Origin: Bog-473 sp963741995 | Lineage (GTDB): Bacteria; Actinomycetota; Acidimicrobiia; Acidimicrobiales; RAAP-2 | NCBI GenBank assembly: GCA_963741995.1 | Contig: CAVUKI010000011.1 | Location: forward strand, 62,001-126,000 | Direction of reading: 5' to 3' | Length of the DNA: 64,000 nt | Shown: positions 17,210-26,117 of the stretch, in pieces | How positions within the stretch are numbered: the first letter of the stretch is position 1 | Layout of the letters: each line of letters starts with the position of its first letter | The notes under the pieces: model-generated | The model's input: only the letters and a program-made list of their open reading frames with translations | Told to the model about the DNA's origin: nothing | Database searches by the model: none | Position numbers and translations under genes: made by a program

Positions 17210-18847
17210 TCAGCGGCCGAGGGCCGCGCCGGCGGGGCTGCGGGGGTCCGACGCCCCCACCAGGCGGCCGCTGCCGGCGGCGTCGCGCTCTGTCGCAATG
17301 ATCTGGGCACAGCCGACGGCGACGGGATCGAAGGCGCTGATGGCCCGCACTCGGTGGCCGTGGCCGGTGAGCCCCGCCGGCCAGGCCGCGGGCGCGTCCG
17401 CCTCCACCAGCACGGTCAGGTCCTCGCCCCACCAGAGGCGGAAGGGCCCGGCCGAGGGCGCATCGAGGGCGAGGCGGGGCGCGGCGATGGCGGTGGCCGG
17501 ATTCTGGCCCGCCCGCAGCAGGCGGGCGAGCAGCTGCACGATGATCTGCGGCTGGGCGTCGCCGCCCATGGCGCCGACGAGATGCGACAGCGCACCGTCG
17601 GTATTCGTGACGAGCATGGGGGAGAGGGTGTGCGGCGGCCTCTGGCCGGGTGCCACCTCCGCTGGATGGCCCGGGACGAGCGAGAAGCCCACGCCGCGGT
17701 TGTGCAGGAAGACGCCGGTGCTGGGCTCCACGAGATGCGAGCCGAAGTCCAGCGCGTTGGATTGCGTCAGCGAGATCCCGAGGCCGTTGGCGTCCTGCAC
17801 GCACAGGTGCGTGGTGTCCCCGTTGCCGAAACGGGCCACCGCGGGTCCCGTTGTGCCGCCGCCGGAGGGGATGTCGGGCGGCGCCATGGACTGCGCACTG
17901 ACGCGTGCGACCGCGGCGGTCAGGCGCTCGGGGTCGAGCAGCGCGTCGCCGTCGGCCCCGTCGTAAAGGGCTGCCGGGCGGTCGTGGCCGACGGCGCGCC
18001 ACGTCTCGACCAGGAGGTGGGCCCACTGCGGATCGTCCGGGTCGGTCCCGAGCCCGGCTGCTTCGGCCACGGCGGCGCCGGCCAGCGTCAGATAGCCCTG
18101 CGACGGGGGCGGCACGGTCCACAGTTCGTGGCCCCAGGCCCGGACGCGCAACGGTGTGCACCAGTCCGCCGTGCTGGTCATGAAGTCGGCCGGCGCGAAG
18201 TGGCCGCCGCCGAGCTCCAGCAGACCTCGACCGAACTCGCCCCGGTAGAAGCCGTCGCGTCCGCCGCGGGCGATGGCGCGCAGCGTGCGGGCGATGCCGG
18301 GCACGCGCACGCTCTGCCCGATGTCGAGCGGGCCGTCCGGGCAGAGCTCGGCCGCGCCGGGGAGGGCGTGGACGAGAGAGCTGGCCAGCGCCAGCATGAT
18401 GGACGCAGGGAATCCCTCCTGGGCCAGCTCGATGGCCGGCGCCAGGACGGCCTCGAGCGGCAGCCGCCCGTAGCGCTCGTGCAGGGCGAGCCAGCCGTCG
18501 ACGGCGCCGGGCACCTGCACGCTGCGGATGTCGCCCCGCACCGGCATGGTGGTCATGCCGTCGCGGCGTAGCCGGTCGGCATCCGATGCTGCGCCGGCCC
18601 GGCCGATGGAGAGGAGCGCCTCGGGTGGCGAGCCCGGCGGCGCCACCATGGCCAGCACGTCGCCCCCCAGCCCGCACAGGTGCGGCCCCACGACCGCCAT
18701 GGCCGTCCCCGTGGCCACGGCGGCGTCGGCGGCCGAGCCGCCCCGCGCCAGCATGTCGAGGCCCGCCGACGCGGCCAGCTGGTCGGCGGCCGCCACCATG
18801 CCGCGCAGGCCGGCCCGTGCGGCGAAGGGGGCGAGGGGGAGGGTCAT
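17210..18847 (-). CDS. Gamma-glutamyltransferase-family Ntn-hydrolase
   Basis: A 545-residue proenzyme of the GGT family. N-terminal features are AADQLAASAGLDMLARGGSAADAAVATG and GPHLCGLGGD. The autoprocessing threonine lies in GNGDTTHLCVQDANG (about residue 343). The small subunit follows with the usual SQSN-like element (LTQSNALDFGSH) and MGGDAQPQIIVQ. GGTs cleave gamma-glutamyl bonds in glutathione-like or related amides. No signal peptide is visible, so it looks cytosolic, and the true substrate may not be glutathione. It is the first gene of a pair with the Etf fusion. Confidence 0.88.
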   Translation of the reverse strand: MTLPLAPFAARAGLRGMVAAADQLAASAGLDMLARGGSAADAAVATGTAMAVVGPHLCGLGGDVLAMVAPPGSPPEALLSIGRAGAASDADRLRRDGMTTMPVRGDIRSVQVPGAVDGWLALHERYGRLPLEAVLAPAIELAQEGFPASIMLALASSLVHALPGAAELCPDGPLDIGQSVRVPGIARTLRAIARGGRDGFYRGEFGRGLLELGGGHFAPADFMTSTADWCTPLRVRAWGHELWTVPPPSQGYLTLAGAAVAEAAGLGTDPDDPQWAHLLVETWRAVGHDRPAALYDGADGDALLDPERLTAAVARVSAQSMAPPDIPSGGGTTGPAVARFGNGDTTHLCVQDANGLGISLTQSNALDFGSHLVEPSTGVFLHNRGVGFSLVPGHPAEVAPGQRPPHTLSPMLVTNTDGALSHLVGAMGGDAQPQIIVQLLARLLRAGQNPATAIAAPRLALDAPSAGPFRLWWGEDLTVLVEADAPAAWPAGLTGHGHRVRAISAFDPVAVGCAQIIATERDAAGSGRLVGASDPRSPAGAALGR

Positions 18848-18958
18848 GTCTCAGGAATAGCACGGGACCCCGCGCCACGCAGATCCGGCCACCATCCTGA
18901 TTCGTCCGGGCCGACCTGGGTATCCCACTGTACGGAGTGAGTCTGCGAGGAGGTGCTG

Positions 18959-19245
18959 ATGGCCACGGAGAAGCAAAAGGAATCGGCTGGTTTGAGCACG
19001 GCCGAGAAGAACGAGCTCGACGACAGGGAGTTCGCGTTCCCCGGGAGCGCAAGGAACCCCTGGTCGATGCCACGCACGTCCGCAATGCCGTGGCGCGCTT
19101 CGACCAGGTCGAGGGTGTGACGGACAAGGAGCGCGACGAGGCCTGGCGGCGCATCGAGACGGCGGCGAAGAAGTTCGGCGTGGAGTTGGAGGAGAAGGGC
19201 TGGCGCGAGCTCTTCGACGGGGGCAGGGCGACGAAGAAACGCTGA
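18959..19245 (+). CDS. DUF6582-like small protein, frameshifted
   Basis: Reconstructed 95 residues. GAGGAGG lies before the ATG at 18959, which reads MATEKQKESAGLSTAEKNEL and continues DDREFAFP. The frame must then change near 19040, inside a CCCC-GGG run, to continue RERKEPLVDATHVRNAVARFDQVEGV and end at 19245. The combined sequence has the composition of the conserved FAFP-RKEPL-DATHVRNAVARFDQV family found in actinobacterial and phage genomes; its function is unknown. As sequenced, one base is missing and the original frame stops early. Confidence 0.78.
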
Positions 19246-19264
19246 GCGCCCGGTTGCCCCGGGG

Positions 19265-20350
19265 CTACAGCACGACGACGGAGCGCAGCACCTCGCCTCG
19301 CTGCATGCGGGCGAAGGCGTCCTCGACCTGGTCGATGCCGATCGTCTCGCTCACGAAGCGGTCGAGGTCGAGCCGCCCATCGAGATACAGGTCGACCAGC
19401 ATCGGGAAGTCACGCGACGGCAGGCAGTCGCCGTACCAGCTCGGTTTCAGCGCCCCGCCCCGTCCGAAGAACTCGATCATCGGCAGGTCGATGCGCATGT
19501 CGGGCGTCGGCACGCCCACCTGCACCAGCGTGCCCGCCAGGTCCCGGGCCAGGAAGGCCTGCTCCATCACGGTGGGATTCCCCACCGCCTCGACGCAGAC
19601 GTCGGCGCCGTTGCCGCCGGTGAGCCCCTTGATCGCCTCGACCGGGTCGGTGGCACTGGCATCGACGGTGTGGGTGGCGCCGAACTCGGTGGCGAGCTCG
19701 AGCTTCCCGGGGTCCTTGTCGACGGCGATGATGATGGCCGCCCCGGCCAGCCTCGACCCGGCGACGGCGGCGCACCCGACACCGCCGCAGCCGAAGACGG
19801 CCACCGAGTCGCCGAGGCCGACCTGTCCCGTGTAGATGGCGGCGCCGATGCCCGCCATGACGCCGCAGCCCAGCAGCCCGACGGCCTCCGGGCGCGCGGC
19901 GGGGTTGACCTTGGTGCACTGGCCGGCCGCCACCAGCGTCCGGTCGGCGAAAGCGCCGATCCCGAGGGCGGGGGAGAGCGGCGTCCCGTCGGCCAGCGTC
20001 ATCTTCTGCCTGGCGTTGTGGGTCGCGAAGCAGTACCAGGGCCGGCCGCGCCGACACGCCCGGCACTCCCCGCACACCGCCCGCCAGTTCAGGACGACGA
20101 AGTCACCCGGCACCAGGTCAGTCACGCCGGAGCCGACCGACTCGACGACGCCGGCGGCCTCGTGCCCGAGAAGGAACGGGAAGTCGTCGTTGATGCCGCC
20201 CTCGCGGTAGTGCAGGTCGGTGTGGCACACCCCGCACGCCTGCACGGCGACGACCGCCTCGCCCGGCCCGGGGTCGGGCACCAGGATCGTCTCCACGGTC
20301 ACCGGCGCGCCCTTGGCCTTGGCAACGACACCACGCGTCTCGGTGCTCAT
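19265..20350 (-). CDS. S-(hydroxymethyl)mycothiol dehydrogenase (zinc alcohol dehydrogenase family)
   Basis: A 361-residue class III-like alcohol dehydrogenase. Catalytic zinc ligands lie in VQACGVCHTDLHYREGG and GHEAAG. The structural-zinc lobe reads CGECRACRRGRPWYC, and the NAD-binding motif is AVFGCGGVGCAAVAG. The stretch RGVVAKAKGAPVTVETI and the RPWYCFATHNARQKMTL region match the mycothiol-dependent formaldehyde dehydrogenase subgroup. That enzyme oxidises the formaldehyde-mycothiol adduct and is restricted to mycothiol-making Actinomycetota. ATG at 20350; monocistronic, convergent with the small DUF6582 gene. Confidence 0.92.
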   Translation of the reverse strand: MSTETRGVVAKAKGAPVTVETILVPDPGPGEAVVAVQACGVCHTDLHYREGGINDDFPFLLGHEAAGVVESVGSGVTDLVPGDFVVLNWRAVCGECRACRRGRPWYCFATHNARQKMTLADGTPLSPALGIGAFADRTLVAAGQCTKVNPAARPEAVGLLGCGVMAGIGAAIYTGQVGLGDSVAVFGCGGVGCAAVAGSRLAGAAIIIAVDKDPGKLELATEFGATHTVDASATDPVEAIKGLTGGNGADVCVEAVGNPTVMEQAFLARDLAGTLVQVGVPTPDMRIDLPMIEFFGRGGALKPSWYGDCLPSRDFPMLVDLYLDGRLDLDRFVSETIGIDQVEDAFARMQRGEVLRSVVVL

Positions 20351-20465
20351 CCGTACTCCTCACGTCGGCGAGTCCACATGATGCCCGATCCGAGGGCGGG
20401 TCGGTCCACTCCAGCCGGGTCGTCGTGCCCGCCCTCCGGCGCCGGCCGCCGTAATCTGACCCGCC

Positions 20466-21356
20466 ATGGCGGCGGCGTATGTCGAGGTCCCGGAGGGGTG
20501 GCGGCGCCTGGGCAGCCGCGGCTTCGGTCCCTTTGTCACCCGGGAGACCTACCGGCTCCCCGATGGGACCCGCCTGGTGTGGGACTCGCGGTGGCACCGC
20601 AAGCACGCCGGACGCGTCCCCGGCGGATCGACCTGGTGGGCCCCGTCCGCCATGGGCTGGTGGATCGGCGTGCTGTTCGCCATCGGCTCCGTGTGCTTCG
20701 CGCTGGGCGCGTTCCCGCCCTACGTCACCGCCGTCGGGGCGACGCCGGACAACATCACGTTCTTCGTCGGCTCCATCTTTTTCACGACGGCCTCCTTCCT
20801 GCAGTACATGGAGGTCGCGTCGACACCGTCCACCCTCGTCGAGCCGCACCGCAACGGCCTCGGCTCGTTGCTGCGCATCCGGCACCGCCGTATCGACTGG
20901 TGGGCGGCGGGCATCCAGTTGATCGGCACCGTGTGGTTCAACCGGACCACGTTGAGCGCGTTGCTCGTCGGGCTGGGCGCCGCGCCGACCCACCACCCGG
21001 TGTGGCGCCCCGACGCGCTGGGCTCCATCTGCTTCCTGGTGTCGAGCTGGCTGGCCTGGGCCGAGGAGTGTCACGGGCCCTTCGCCTGGCGGCCTTCCCG
21101 CATTTCGTGGTGGATCACTGCGCTCAATCTGGCGGGCTCCGTCGCCTTCGGTGTGTCGGCGATCGCCTCCTACGTCACTTCGAGCGGCCAGCTCCTCAGC
21201 CTGGCGCTGACCAACCTGGGTACGTTCGTGGGTGCGGTCTGCTTCCTCGTCGGTTCCGTGCTGTTGTTGCCCGAACGGACTTTGGAGGGTCCGGCCGGAG
21301 AGCCGGACCTGGGGACGGGGTCGGTGCCCGATCCCGCGCCCGTTCTCCCGGCGTGA
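20466..21356 (+). CDS. Polytopic membrane protein with YrhK-like segments
   Basis: A 296-residue protein. The soluble N-terminal 60 residues (YRLPDGTRLVWDSRWHRK) are followed by about seven membrane helices. Repeated units end in a GSxxFxxxSFLQYMEV-like or GSICFLVSSWLAWAEE-like motif, typical of YrhK-type membrane repeats. The C-terminal tail is Pro/Gly rich. No enzymatic motif; function unknown. Divergent from the mycothiol-dependent dehydrogenase with a 115-base gap. Confidence 0.72.
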   Translation: MAAAYVEVPEGWRRLGSRGFGPFVTRETYRLPDGTRLVWDSRWHRKHAGRVPGGSTWWAPSAMGWWIGVLFAIGSVCFALGAFPPYVTAVGATPDNITFFVGSIFFTTASFLQYMEVASTPSTLVEPHRNGLGSLLRIRHRRIDWWAAGIQLIGTVWFNRTTLSALLVGLGAAPTHHPVWRPDALGSICFLVSSWLAWAEECHGPFAWRPSRISWWITALNLAGSVAFGVSAIASYVTSSGQLLSLALTNLGTFVGAVCFLVGSVLLLPERTLEGPAGEPDLGTGSVPDPAPVLPA

Positions 21357-21371
21357 TCGCTTGCCCCGGCG

Positions 21372-21593
21372 TTACGGGTGTGGTGCCCGTCGCCGTCCTC
21401 GATAGGTGCTGGCGAAAAGGAAACCAGCCGCCACCAGCGGCAACAGGATGGCGCCGACAATGCGTTGCCCGTCGAGCAGGAAGGCCAGCCCGACGATGGC
21501 ACCGGTGGCCAGCGCCAGCTCGGGCGTGTCGCCGACGAGGAAGTCCCACCAGAAGTGGCCGAAGGCCCGGACGGCCCGGGTCATGACCTTCAC
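21372..21593 (-). CDS. Small membrane protein coupled to the upstream permease-like gene
   Basis: A 73-residue protein with an amphipathic start (RAVRAFGHFWWDFLVGDTPE) and two hydrophobic helices (about 25-41 and 45-62). Its GTG start at 21593 overlaps the stop of the upstream gene (GTGA), so translation is coupled. Probably an accessory subunit or assembly partner of the upstream eight-helix protein; function unknown. Confidence 0.68.
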   Translation of the reverse strand: MKVMTRAVRAFGHFWWDFLVGDTPELALATGAIVGLAFLLDGQRIVGAILLPLVAAGFLFASTYRGRRRAPHP

Positions 21594-22423
21594 GACGTCG
21601 CTTTCTCGGTGGCCGGAGCTGGGAGCTGCGTGCGCATGAACGCGGTGAAGGCGAAGAAGACGACGACGAAGAACCCGACCAGCACCGGGATCGCCAGGTC
21701 GGAGCCCGGCCAGTGCACGCCGGCGCCCTCGCCGACCCAGAAGACACCGAAGCTGGTCAACATGACGCCGACCACCGTCTTGATCGTGTTCTCCGGGACC
21801 TCGCTCAGCTGCCGCGCCACCAGGAGGCCGACGACAGCCACCAGGACGGCGGCGGCGGCCGCGGCGAGTGCGGCCAGGCCCAGGCGGTGCTGGGCGGCGC
21901 CCAGGCTGACCACGATCAGCACCACCTCGGTGCCCTCCAGGAAGACGCCCTTGAAGGCCACGGCGAAGCCCACCCCGTCGTGCTTCTTGGACTGCGCCGG
22001 ATTGGACTGCGCCGGAGGCCCGGCCGGCGACTGCGCCGGCACGGACACCGCGGCAGCGCCGGCCGACGCGTCCTCGGCACTGAGCTCGGCCACGGTGGCC
22101 GCGAAGATCTTGTCCTCGTCGTGCGGGTCCTTGTGGCCGCTCGCCCGCAGAATCGCCTTGCGCAGCCATGACAGGCCGAGCACCAGCAGCAGCGCCCCTA
22201 CCACGACGCGCAGCGCGTCCAGCGGGATGTAGCGGATCAGCGGGACGCCCACGACGAGGACCAGGACGCCCAGTACCAGAAGCGCCGCCGCCGCGCCTTC
22301 CAGGGCCGGGCGCCAGCCGCGGCTGACGCCGGCTGCGACGACGATGGTCAGGGCCTCGACCATCTCCACCAGGCTGGCGGCGAAGACGGCCACGACCAGA
22401 ATGAGGGTGGAGGAGGCGTGCAT
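21590..22423 (-). CDS. Predicted multi-pass membrane protein related to FTR1-like permeases (COG4280-type)
   Basis: About 277 residues with six to eight hydrophobic helices. Two halves each carry a Glu-containing helix: SLVEMVEALTIVVAAG near the N-terminus and VFLEGTEVVLIVVSLG after a hydrophilic loop of about 60 residues. The E-x-x-E-like pairs within a helix recall the RExxE of FTR1 iron permeases and the broader two-half layout of that superfamily. The substrate is unknown. I prefer the ATG at 22423, just before the first helix, over an upstream GTG at 22456. It is followed by a coupled 73-residue membrane protein. Confidence 0.72.
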   Translation of the reverse strand: MHASSTLILVVAVFAASLVEMVEALTIVVAAGVSRGWRPALEGAAAALLVLGVLVLVVGVPLIRYIPLDALRVVVGALLLVLGLSWLRKAILRASGHKDPHDEDKIFAATVAELSAEDASAGAAAVSVPAQSPAGPPAQSNPAQSKKHDGVGFAVAFKGVFLEGTEVVLIVVSLGAAQHRLGLAALAAAAAAVLVAVVGLLVARQLSEVPENTIKTVVGVMLTSFGVFWVGEGAGVHWPGSDLAIPVLVGFFVVVFFAFTAFMRTQLPAPATEKATS

Positions 22424-22554
22424 CTCGCCCGCAGAAGCTACCGGAGCCGCCGCCACTCCCTGTCCGACAGCACCGGCGGTAGTGTGCGGGTCACTGACCA
22501 GGAAGTCCGTAGCGGATGCCCGGTGTCCAGTGAGCTGTCCAGGGAGGGCGCGGC

Positions 22555-23913
22555 ATGAGCGAGGGAGCGACCACGGTCGCGCAGGGCCGGAACTACGTCG
22601 TGGTGTCGGCCGACACGCACGCCTCTCCGGACAGCCTGGACCACTTCCTGTCCTACGTGGACCCGGCGCAGCGCGAGGCGGTGGCCGCCTTCGGCGACAT
22701 GTCGAACCTCGCCATCTCCATGTTCGGCGGCTTCGATCCGGGTGAGGTCGACGAGAGCGATCCCGTCCGCGCCACCGCGGCCCGGCGCCTGGCCGGCATG
22801 GGCGTGGACATCGCGGCGGCCGAGAGCTGGCTGGCGCACTACGGCACGGACTGGGTCGTGCCGGGCGATGGGGACGGGCGCCGGTTGGCTGTGCTGGAGG
22901 AGCAGGGGATCCATGCCGAGGTCACCCTGCCGGGACCAATTCTGGCGGGCGGACTCAGCCCGGCCATGTATCTCGGCGCCGCCACCGACAAGGGCCTCGA
23001 GGTGGTCTGGCCCGCATTGCACGGCTACGTGCGCTGGCTGGCCGATTTCTGCAACGCGGCCCCCGGGCGCCGCGCCGGCTGTATGCCGATCGACTTCCAC
23101 GACATGGACCGCGCCGTCGAGGAGGTGGCGTGGGCCCGCACCAATGGCATCTTCGGCGGCGTGATGCTCCCCGCCATGTCGGTCACCTCCAGGCTGCCCG
23201 GCTACGCCGACGCCTCTTACGAGCCCTTCTGGAGCGCGTGCGAGGAGCACGGCATGGTCGTGAACCTGCACACCGGCGCATCCGGCTCGGCCACCGATAC
23301 CAAGTTCCTCTACGACGCCGAGCACGGCGGCATGCTCGGCCTCTACGAGGTGTTCGTCTTCACCCGCCGGCCGTTGTGGTTCATGATCTTCGGCGGCGTC
23401 TTCGACCGTCACCCCGACCTGAAGGTGGTCGTCACCGAGAACGGCGTGCAGTGGCTGCCGTCGCTCATTCGGGACATGGAGTCGTTCTTCGACACCCACG
23501 GCGGCGCTCCCGTCCGCTCCTACCTGAAAATGCGTCCCCGGGACTACTTCGAGAAGCACGTGTGGATGGGCGGCTCGCTCATGAAGCGCTACGAGGCCGA
23601 GATGCGCCACGAGATCGGCATCGACAAGCTCATGTGGGGAGCGGACTACCCCCACCTGGAGGGCGCGGCGCCCGTCCATCGCGAGACGCTGCGCTACATC
23701 TTCGGCGGCATGCCCGAGGACGACCTGCGCCGCGTGCTCGGCGCCAACGCCGTCGACCTCTGGGGCTTCGACGGCGATCTGCTCCAGGCCGTGGCCGACC
23801 GCGTCGGACCGACCGTTGCCGACCTGGCCGAGCCGCTGGCGCTGGCTGACATCGAGGACACCTTCAGCTGGAGCCTGGCCCGGCCGGTGCCGCTGATGGC
23901 CGGGGGCGCCTGA
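22555..23913 (+). CDS. Amidohydrolase family 2 protein
   Basis: A 452-residue metal-dependent hydrolase-like protein. VVVSADTHASPD at the N-terminus replaces the HxH metal motif with DTH. HGMVVNLHTGAS provides the central His, and LMWGADYPHLEGAAP gives the catalytic Asp motif (GADYPH). The C-terminus extends about 60 residues beyond the barrel. Relatives hydrolyse or decarboxylate aromatic and terpenoid acids. It differs clearly from the paralog at 7083-8261. The ATG at 22555 has a gGAGGGcg-type site; the gene stands alone. Confidence 0.85.
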   Translation: MSEGATTVAQGRNYVVVSADTHASPDSLDHFLSYVDPAQREAVAAFGDMSNLAISMFGGFDPGEVDESDPVRATAARRLAGMGVDIAAAESWLAHYGTDWVVPGDGDGRRLAVLEEQGIHAEVTLPGPILAGGLSPAMYLGAATDKGLEVVWPALHGYVRWLADFCNAAPGRRAGCMPIDFHDMDRAVEEVAWARTNGIFGGVMLPAMSVTSRLPGYADASYEPFWSACEEHGMVVNLHTGASGSATDTKFLYDAEHGGMLGLYEVFVFTRRPLWFMIFGGVFDRHPDLKVVVTENGVQWLPSLIRDMESFFDTHGGAPVRSYLKMRPRDYFEKHVWMGGSLMKRYEAEMRHEIGIDKLMWGADYPHLEGAAPVHRETLRYIFGGMPEDDLRRVLGANAVDLWGFDGDLLQAVADRVGPTVADLAEPLALADIEDTFSWSLARPVPLMAGGA

Positions 23914-23968
23914 CCCGCCGTCGCCGGGTTCCGCCCCAGAACGGTCTTCCCGACGGGCCGAATGTCGC

Positions 23969-23986
23969 AGATTTCTTAGGAAATCT
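23969..23986. terminator. Short AT-rich hairpin after the amidohydrolase
   Basis: AGATTTC and GAAATCT are perfect reverse complements around TTAG. They lie 55 bases after the amidohydrolase stop and before the HNH gene, in an AT-rich island. There is no T tract, so a rho-independent terminator is only one reading; an operator for the HNH gene is another. Confidence 0.3.
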
Positions 23987-24047
23987 CGGGAATTTCGAAG
24001 AGATGTGCGCCTCGTCGGTTGTGACAACGATGTGCTTCCATCGACCT

Positions 24048-25238
24048 ATGGAGTTGGAGAACTTCGCCGAAGCCCTCGAGGCACTGATCGCCTCGGGCGC
24101 GCCGAACTACGGCGACGGCGAGTCCATGGAGAAGCTGCACCACTTGGAGGCACGCTTCGACTCCTTCGTCACCGAGGCCACGGCCGCCTTCGAGGCGGGG
24201 GAGCAGTGGGCAGCCGAGGGGGCCAAGACGGCGGCCTCGTGGATCTCGAGCCGTTGCCGGGTCCCACGCTCTGCCGCCAAGCGCCGGGTGCGCCTGGGGA
24301 GGACCTTGCGCCACCTGCCCGCGGTGGCGCAGGCCTGGCGCGAGGGTTCCATCGGGGAGGAGCAGGCCAAGGCCATCGCCTCGGCGAGGCGGCACCGCAC
24401 CGAGGCCTCCATGGCCCGGGACGAGGAGATGCTGGTCTCCCAGGCCACAGACCTGGGGTTCGAGGACTTCTACCGGGCGCTGTCTTATTGGAAGCAGCTG
24501 GCCGACCCCGACGGGGCCGAGGCGTCCGACGAGGAGCGCACGGCGTCTCGCAACGTGTTCTTCGAGTCGAGCTTCAACGGCATGTACCTCGGCCAGATGC
24601 ACCTCGACCCCATCAACGGCTCCATCGTCTCCAACGAGCTCAACCGCCTCGAGCACGACCTCTTCGAGGCCGACTGCGCCGAGGCCAAGGAGCGCCTGGG
24701 CCGCACGGCGCGGATCGACGAGCTGGCCCGGACCTCGGGCCAGCGCCGGGCCGACGCCCTGGTCGAGATGGCGACCAGGAGCCGCACCGCCCCCGCCGAG
24801 GGCATCCGCCCCGCCCCGCTCTTCAGCGTCTTCGTCAGCTACGAAACACTGCACGGCCGCATCTGTGAGCTCGAGAACGGGACGGTGCTCCATCCGTCGG
24901 CCCTCATGCCGTGGCTGGACTCGGCCTACTTCGAGCGGGCCCTATTCAGCCTCGGCAACCGCATCGACGTCAGCGTGCGGTCACGGTTCTTCACCGGTGG
25001 GACCAGAAGGGCCATCGAACTGCGCGACCGCATCTGCACCCACCCGCACTGCTACGAGCCCGCCGAGAGCTGCCAGGTCGATCACATCGAGACCTACGCC
25101 GAGGGTGGCCTGACCACCCAGGACAACGGCCGGCTCCTCTGCGGCTTCCACAACCGCCTGCGCAACCAAAAAGAGCACCCGCCCCAGCGAGGACAACGAG
25201 GCGAGCAGCGCCAGCGGCCCCCACCGAGTGCGGCCTGA
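24048..25238 (+). CDS. DUF222/13E12-type HNH endonuclease-like protein
   Basis: About 396 residues. A helical DUF222 region (AASWISSRCRVPRSAAKRRVRLGRTLRHLP, then EQAKAIASA) occupies the first 290 residues. A C-terminal HNH module reads CTHPHCYEPAESCQVDHIETYAEGG, then DNGRLLCGFHNRLRN, with its zinc-type cysteines and both catalytic-type histidines intact. This family is highly repeated in actinobacterial genomes (the 13E12 repeat) and is suspected to be mobile, although its role is unproven. Start chosen at ATG 24048; in-frame ATGs at 24003 and 24030 are alternatives. No transposase or flanking direct repeats are visible. Confidence 0.87.
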   Translation: MELENFAEALEALIASGAPNYGDGESMEKLHHLEARFDSFVTEATAAFEAGEQWAAEGAKTAASWISSRCRVPRSAAKRRVRLGRTLRHLPAVAQAWREGSIGEEQAKAIASARRHRTEASMARDEEMLVSQATDLGFEDFYRALSYWKQLADPDGAEASDEERTASRNVFFESSFNGMYLGQMHLDPINGSIVSNELNRLEHDLFEADCAEAKERLGRTARIDELARTSGQRRADALVEMATRSRTAPAEGIRPAPLFSVFVSYETLHGRICELENGTVLHPSALMPWLDSAYFERALFSLGNRIDVSVRSRFFTGGTRRAIELRDRICTHPHCYEPAESCQVDHIETYAEGGLTTQDNGRLLCGFHNRLRNQKEHPPQRGQRGEQRQRPPPSAA

Positions 25239-25374
25239 GCGGGCGACGAGGCGACGGGCAACTCCACCCGCACCGCCCCCGCCCCCGCCCAGGGCAGCAC
25301 CCCGGCTGTGCATCGCCGGCATCTTCGAAAGCCAAAAGCCATCCGGCGCTTTGGCGCGCCCGGGTTTCAGTGTT

Positions 25375-25404
25375 CCCGTAGTGCCCGTAGTGCCCGTAGT
25401 GCCC
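25375..25404. repeat. 9-bp tandem repeat, CCCGTAGTG x3 plus CCC
   Basis: Three exact head-to-tail copies of CCCGTAGTG with a partial fourth (30 bases), in the 190-base gap between the HNH gene and the cNMP-binding gene that converges on it. The unit is a multiple of three, which keeps shadow frames open, but no gene with a start signal covers it. A simple microsatellite, too short for a CRISPR repeat. Confidence 0.85.
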
Positions 25405-25431
25405 TGCTTCGTTCTTCGGGCTCCAGCGGTC

Positions 25432-25899
25432 TCAGCCCACGTCGGTGTCGAAGGCTTCCTGCCCATCGGCTGCCGCGAGTCGTGCGTCGACATTGCGTAA
25501 CCGACTGGCCATTCTCTTCAACAAGGCATTCCGAAATCCGGGGATCTGGGCCAATGAGTCGAACTCGCGCGGTCCAATGACCAGCAGCTCCACATCCGAC
25601 ACGGCTGTGACCGTGGCACTCCGGGGGCCGGTGTTCAGGGCCCCCAACTCCCCAAAGAAGTCGCAGGGGCCGAGTGTGTTGACCCGTCGACCCGCCTGGA
25701 CGACCTCGACGGTGCCAGCCAGGATAAGGAAGAGCTCCCTGTCGCTCTGCCCCTCCCTGATCAGGGTTTCCCCCTGGTTGACCTTGACGTGCTCCGCCAG
25801 ACGCGCCACCTCTCGGAGCTTTGCCTTTCTGCACGCCCTGAAGTGATCTATCGACTTCAGGCGGTCTACGGGGGGCTGTCGACTAAAGGTCCGCAGCAT
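25432..25899 (-). CDS. Single-domain cyclic-nucleotide-binding protein
   Basis: A 155-residue protein that is essentially one CRP-type cNMP-binding barrel. LAEHVKVNQGETLIREGQSDRELFLILAGTVEV is followed by LGPCDFFGELGALNTGPRSATVTA, the phosphate-binding cassette. The cassette's Gly-Glu-Leu and Arg-Ser-Ala elements are present, so nucleotide binding is plausible. There is no helix-turn-helix, so it is not itself a transcription factor. AAGGAG precedes the ATG at 25899; upstream in-frame starts are rejected. A similar one-domain protein lies at 31988-32542. Confidence 0.87.
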   Translation of the reverse strand: MLRTFSRQPPVDRLKSIDHFRACRKAKLREVARLAEHVKVNQGETLIREGQSDRELFLILAGTVEVVQAGRRVNTLGPCDFFGELGALNTGPRSATVTAVSDVELLVIGPREFDSLAQIPGFRNALLKRMASRLRNVDARLAAADGQEAFDTDVG

Positions 25900-26117
25900 G
25901 ACTTGCTCCTTTTTTAGAGCCTGCGACCCCAACCAGTTTCCATCGGCACCCCACTTTTCGGGCGCCTGACTGCAACTGCGATGCAACCAGTTTCACGAAT
26001 GGCGCGGTGATGCGCAAGAGGTTTGAGCGGCGTTCATCGCGATTTCACACGCTCTAGTGAAACGAGCAACGAGCGTCGGCAGCAACTGACACCGACAGGC
26101 GCCAGCTCGGCTGGTTT

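Noticed and set aside
16247..18571. A 774-codon forward open frame opposite the Etf and GGT genes
   Set aside because: Antisense shadow of well supported genes with intact catalytic motifs; no motifs of its own.
24003..25240. A mobile element around the HNH gene
   Set aside because: DUF222/HNH genes are scattered in actinobacteria, but no transposase, terminal inverted repeats or target duplications are visible here.
25375..25404. CRISPR array
   Set aside because: The 9-base units are directly adjacent with no spacers; a simple tandem repeat.
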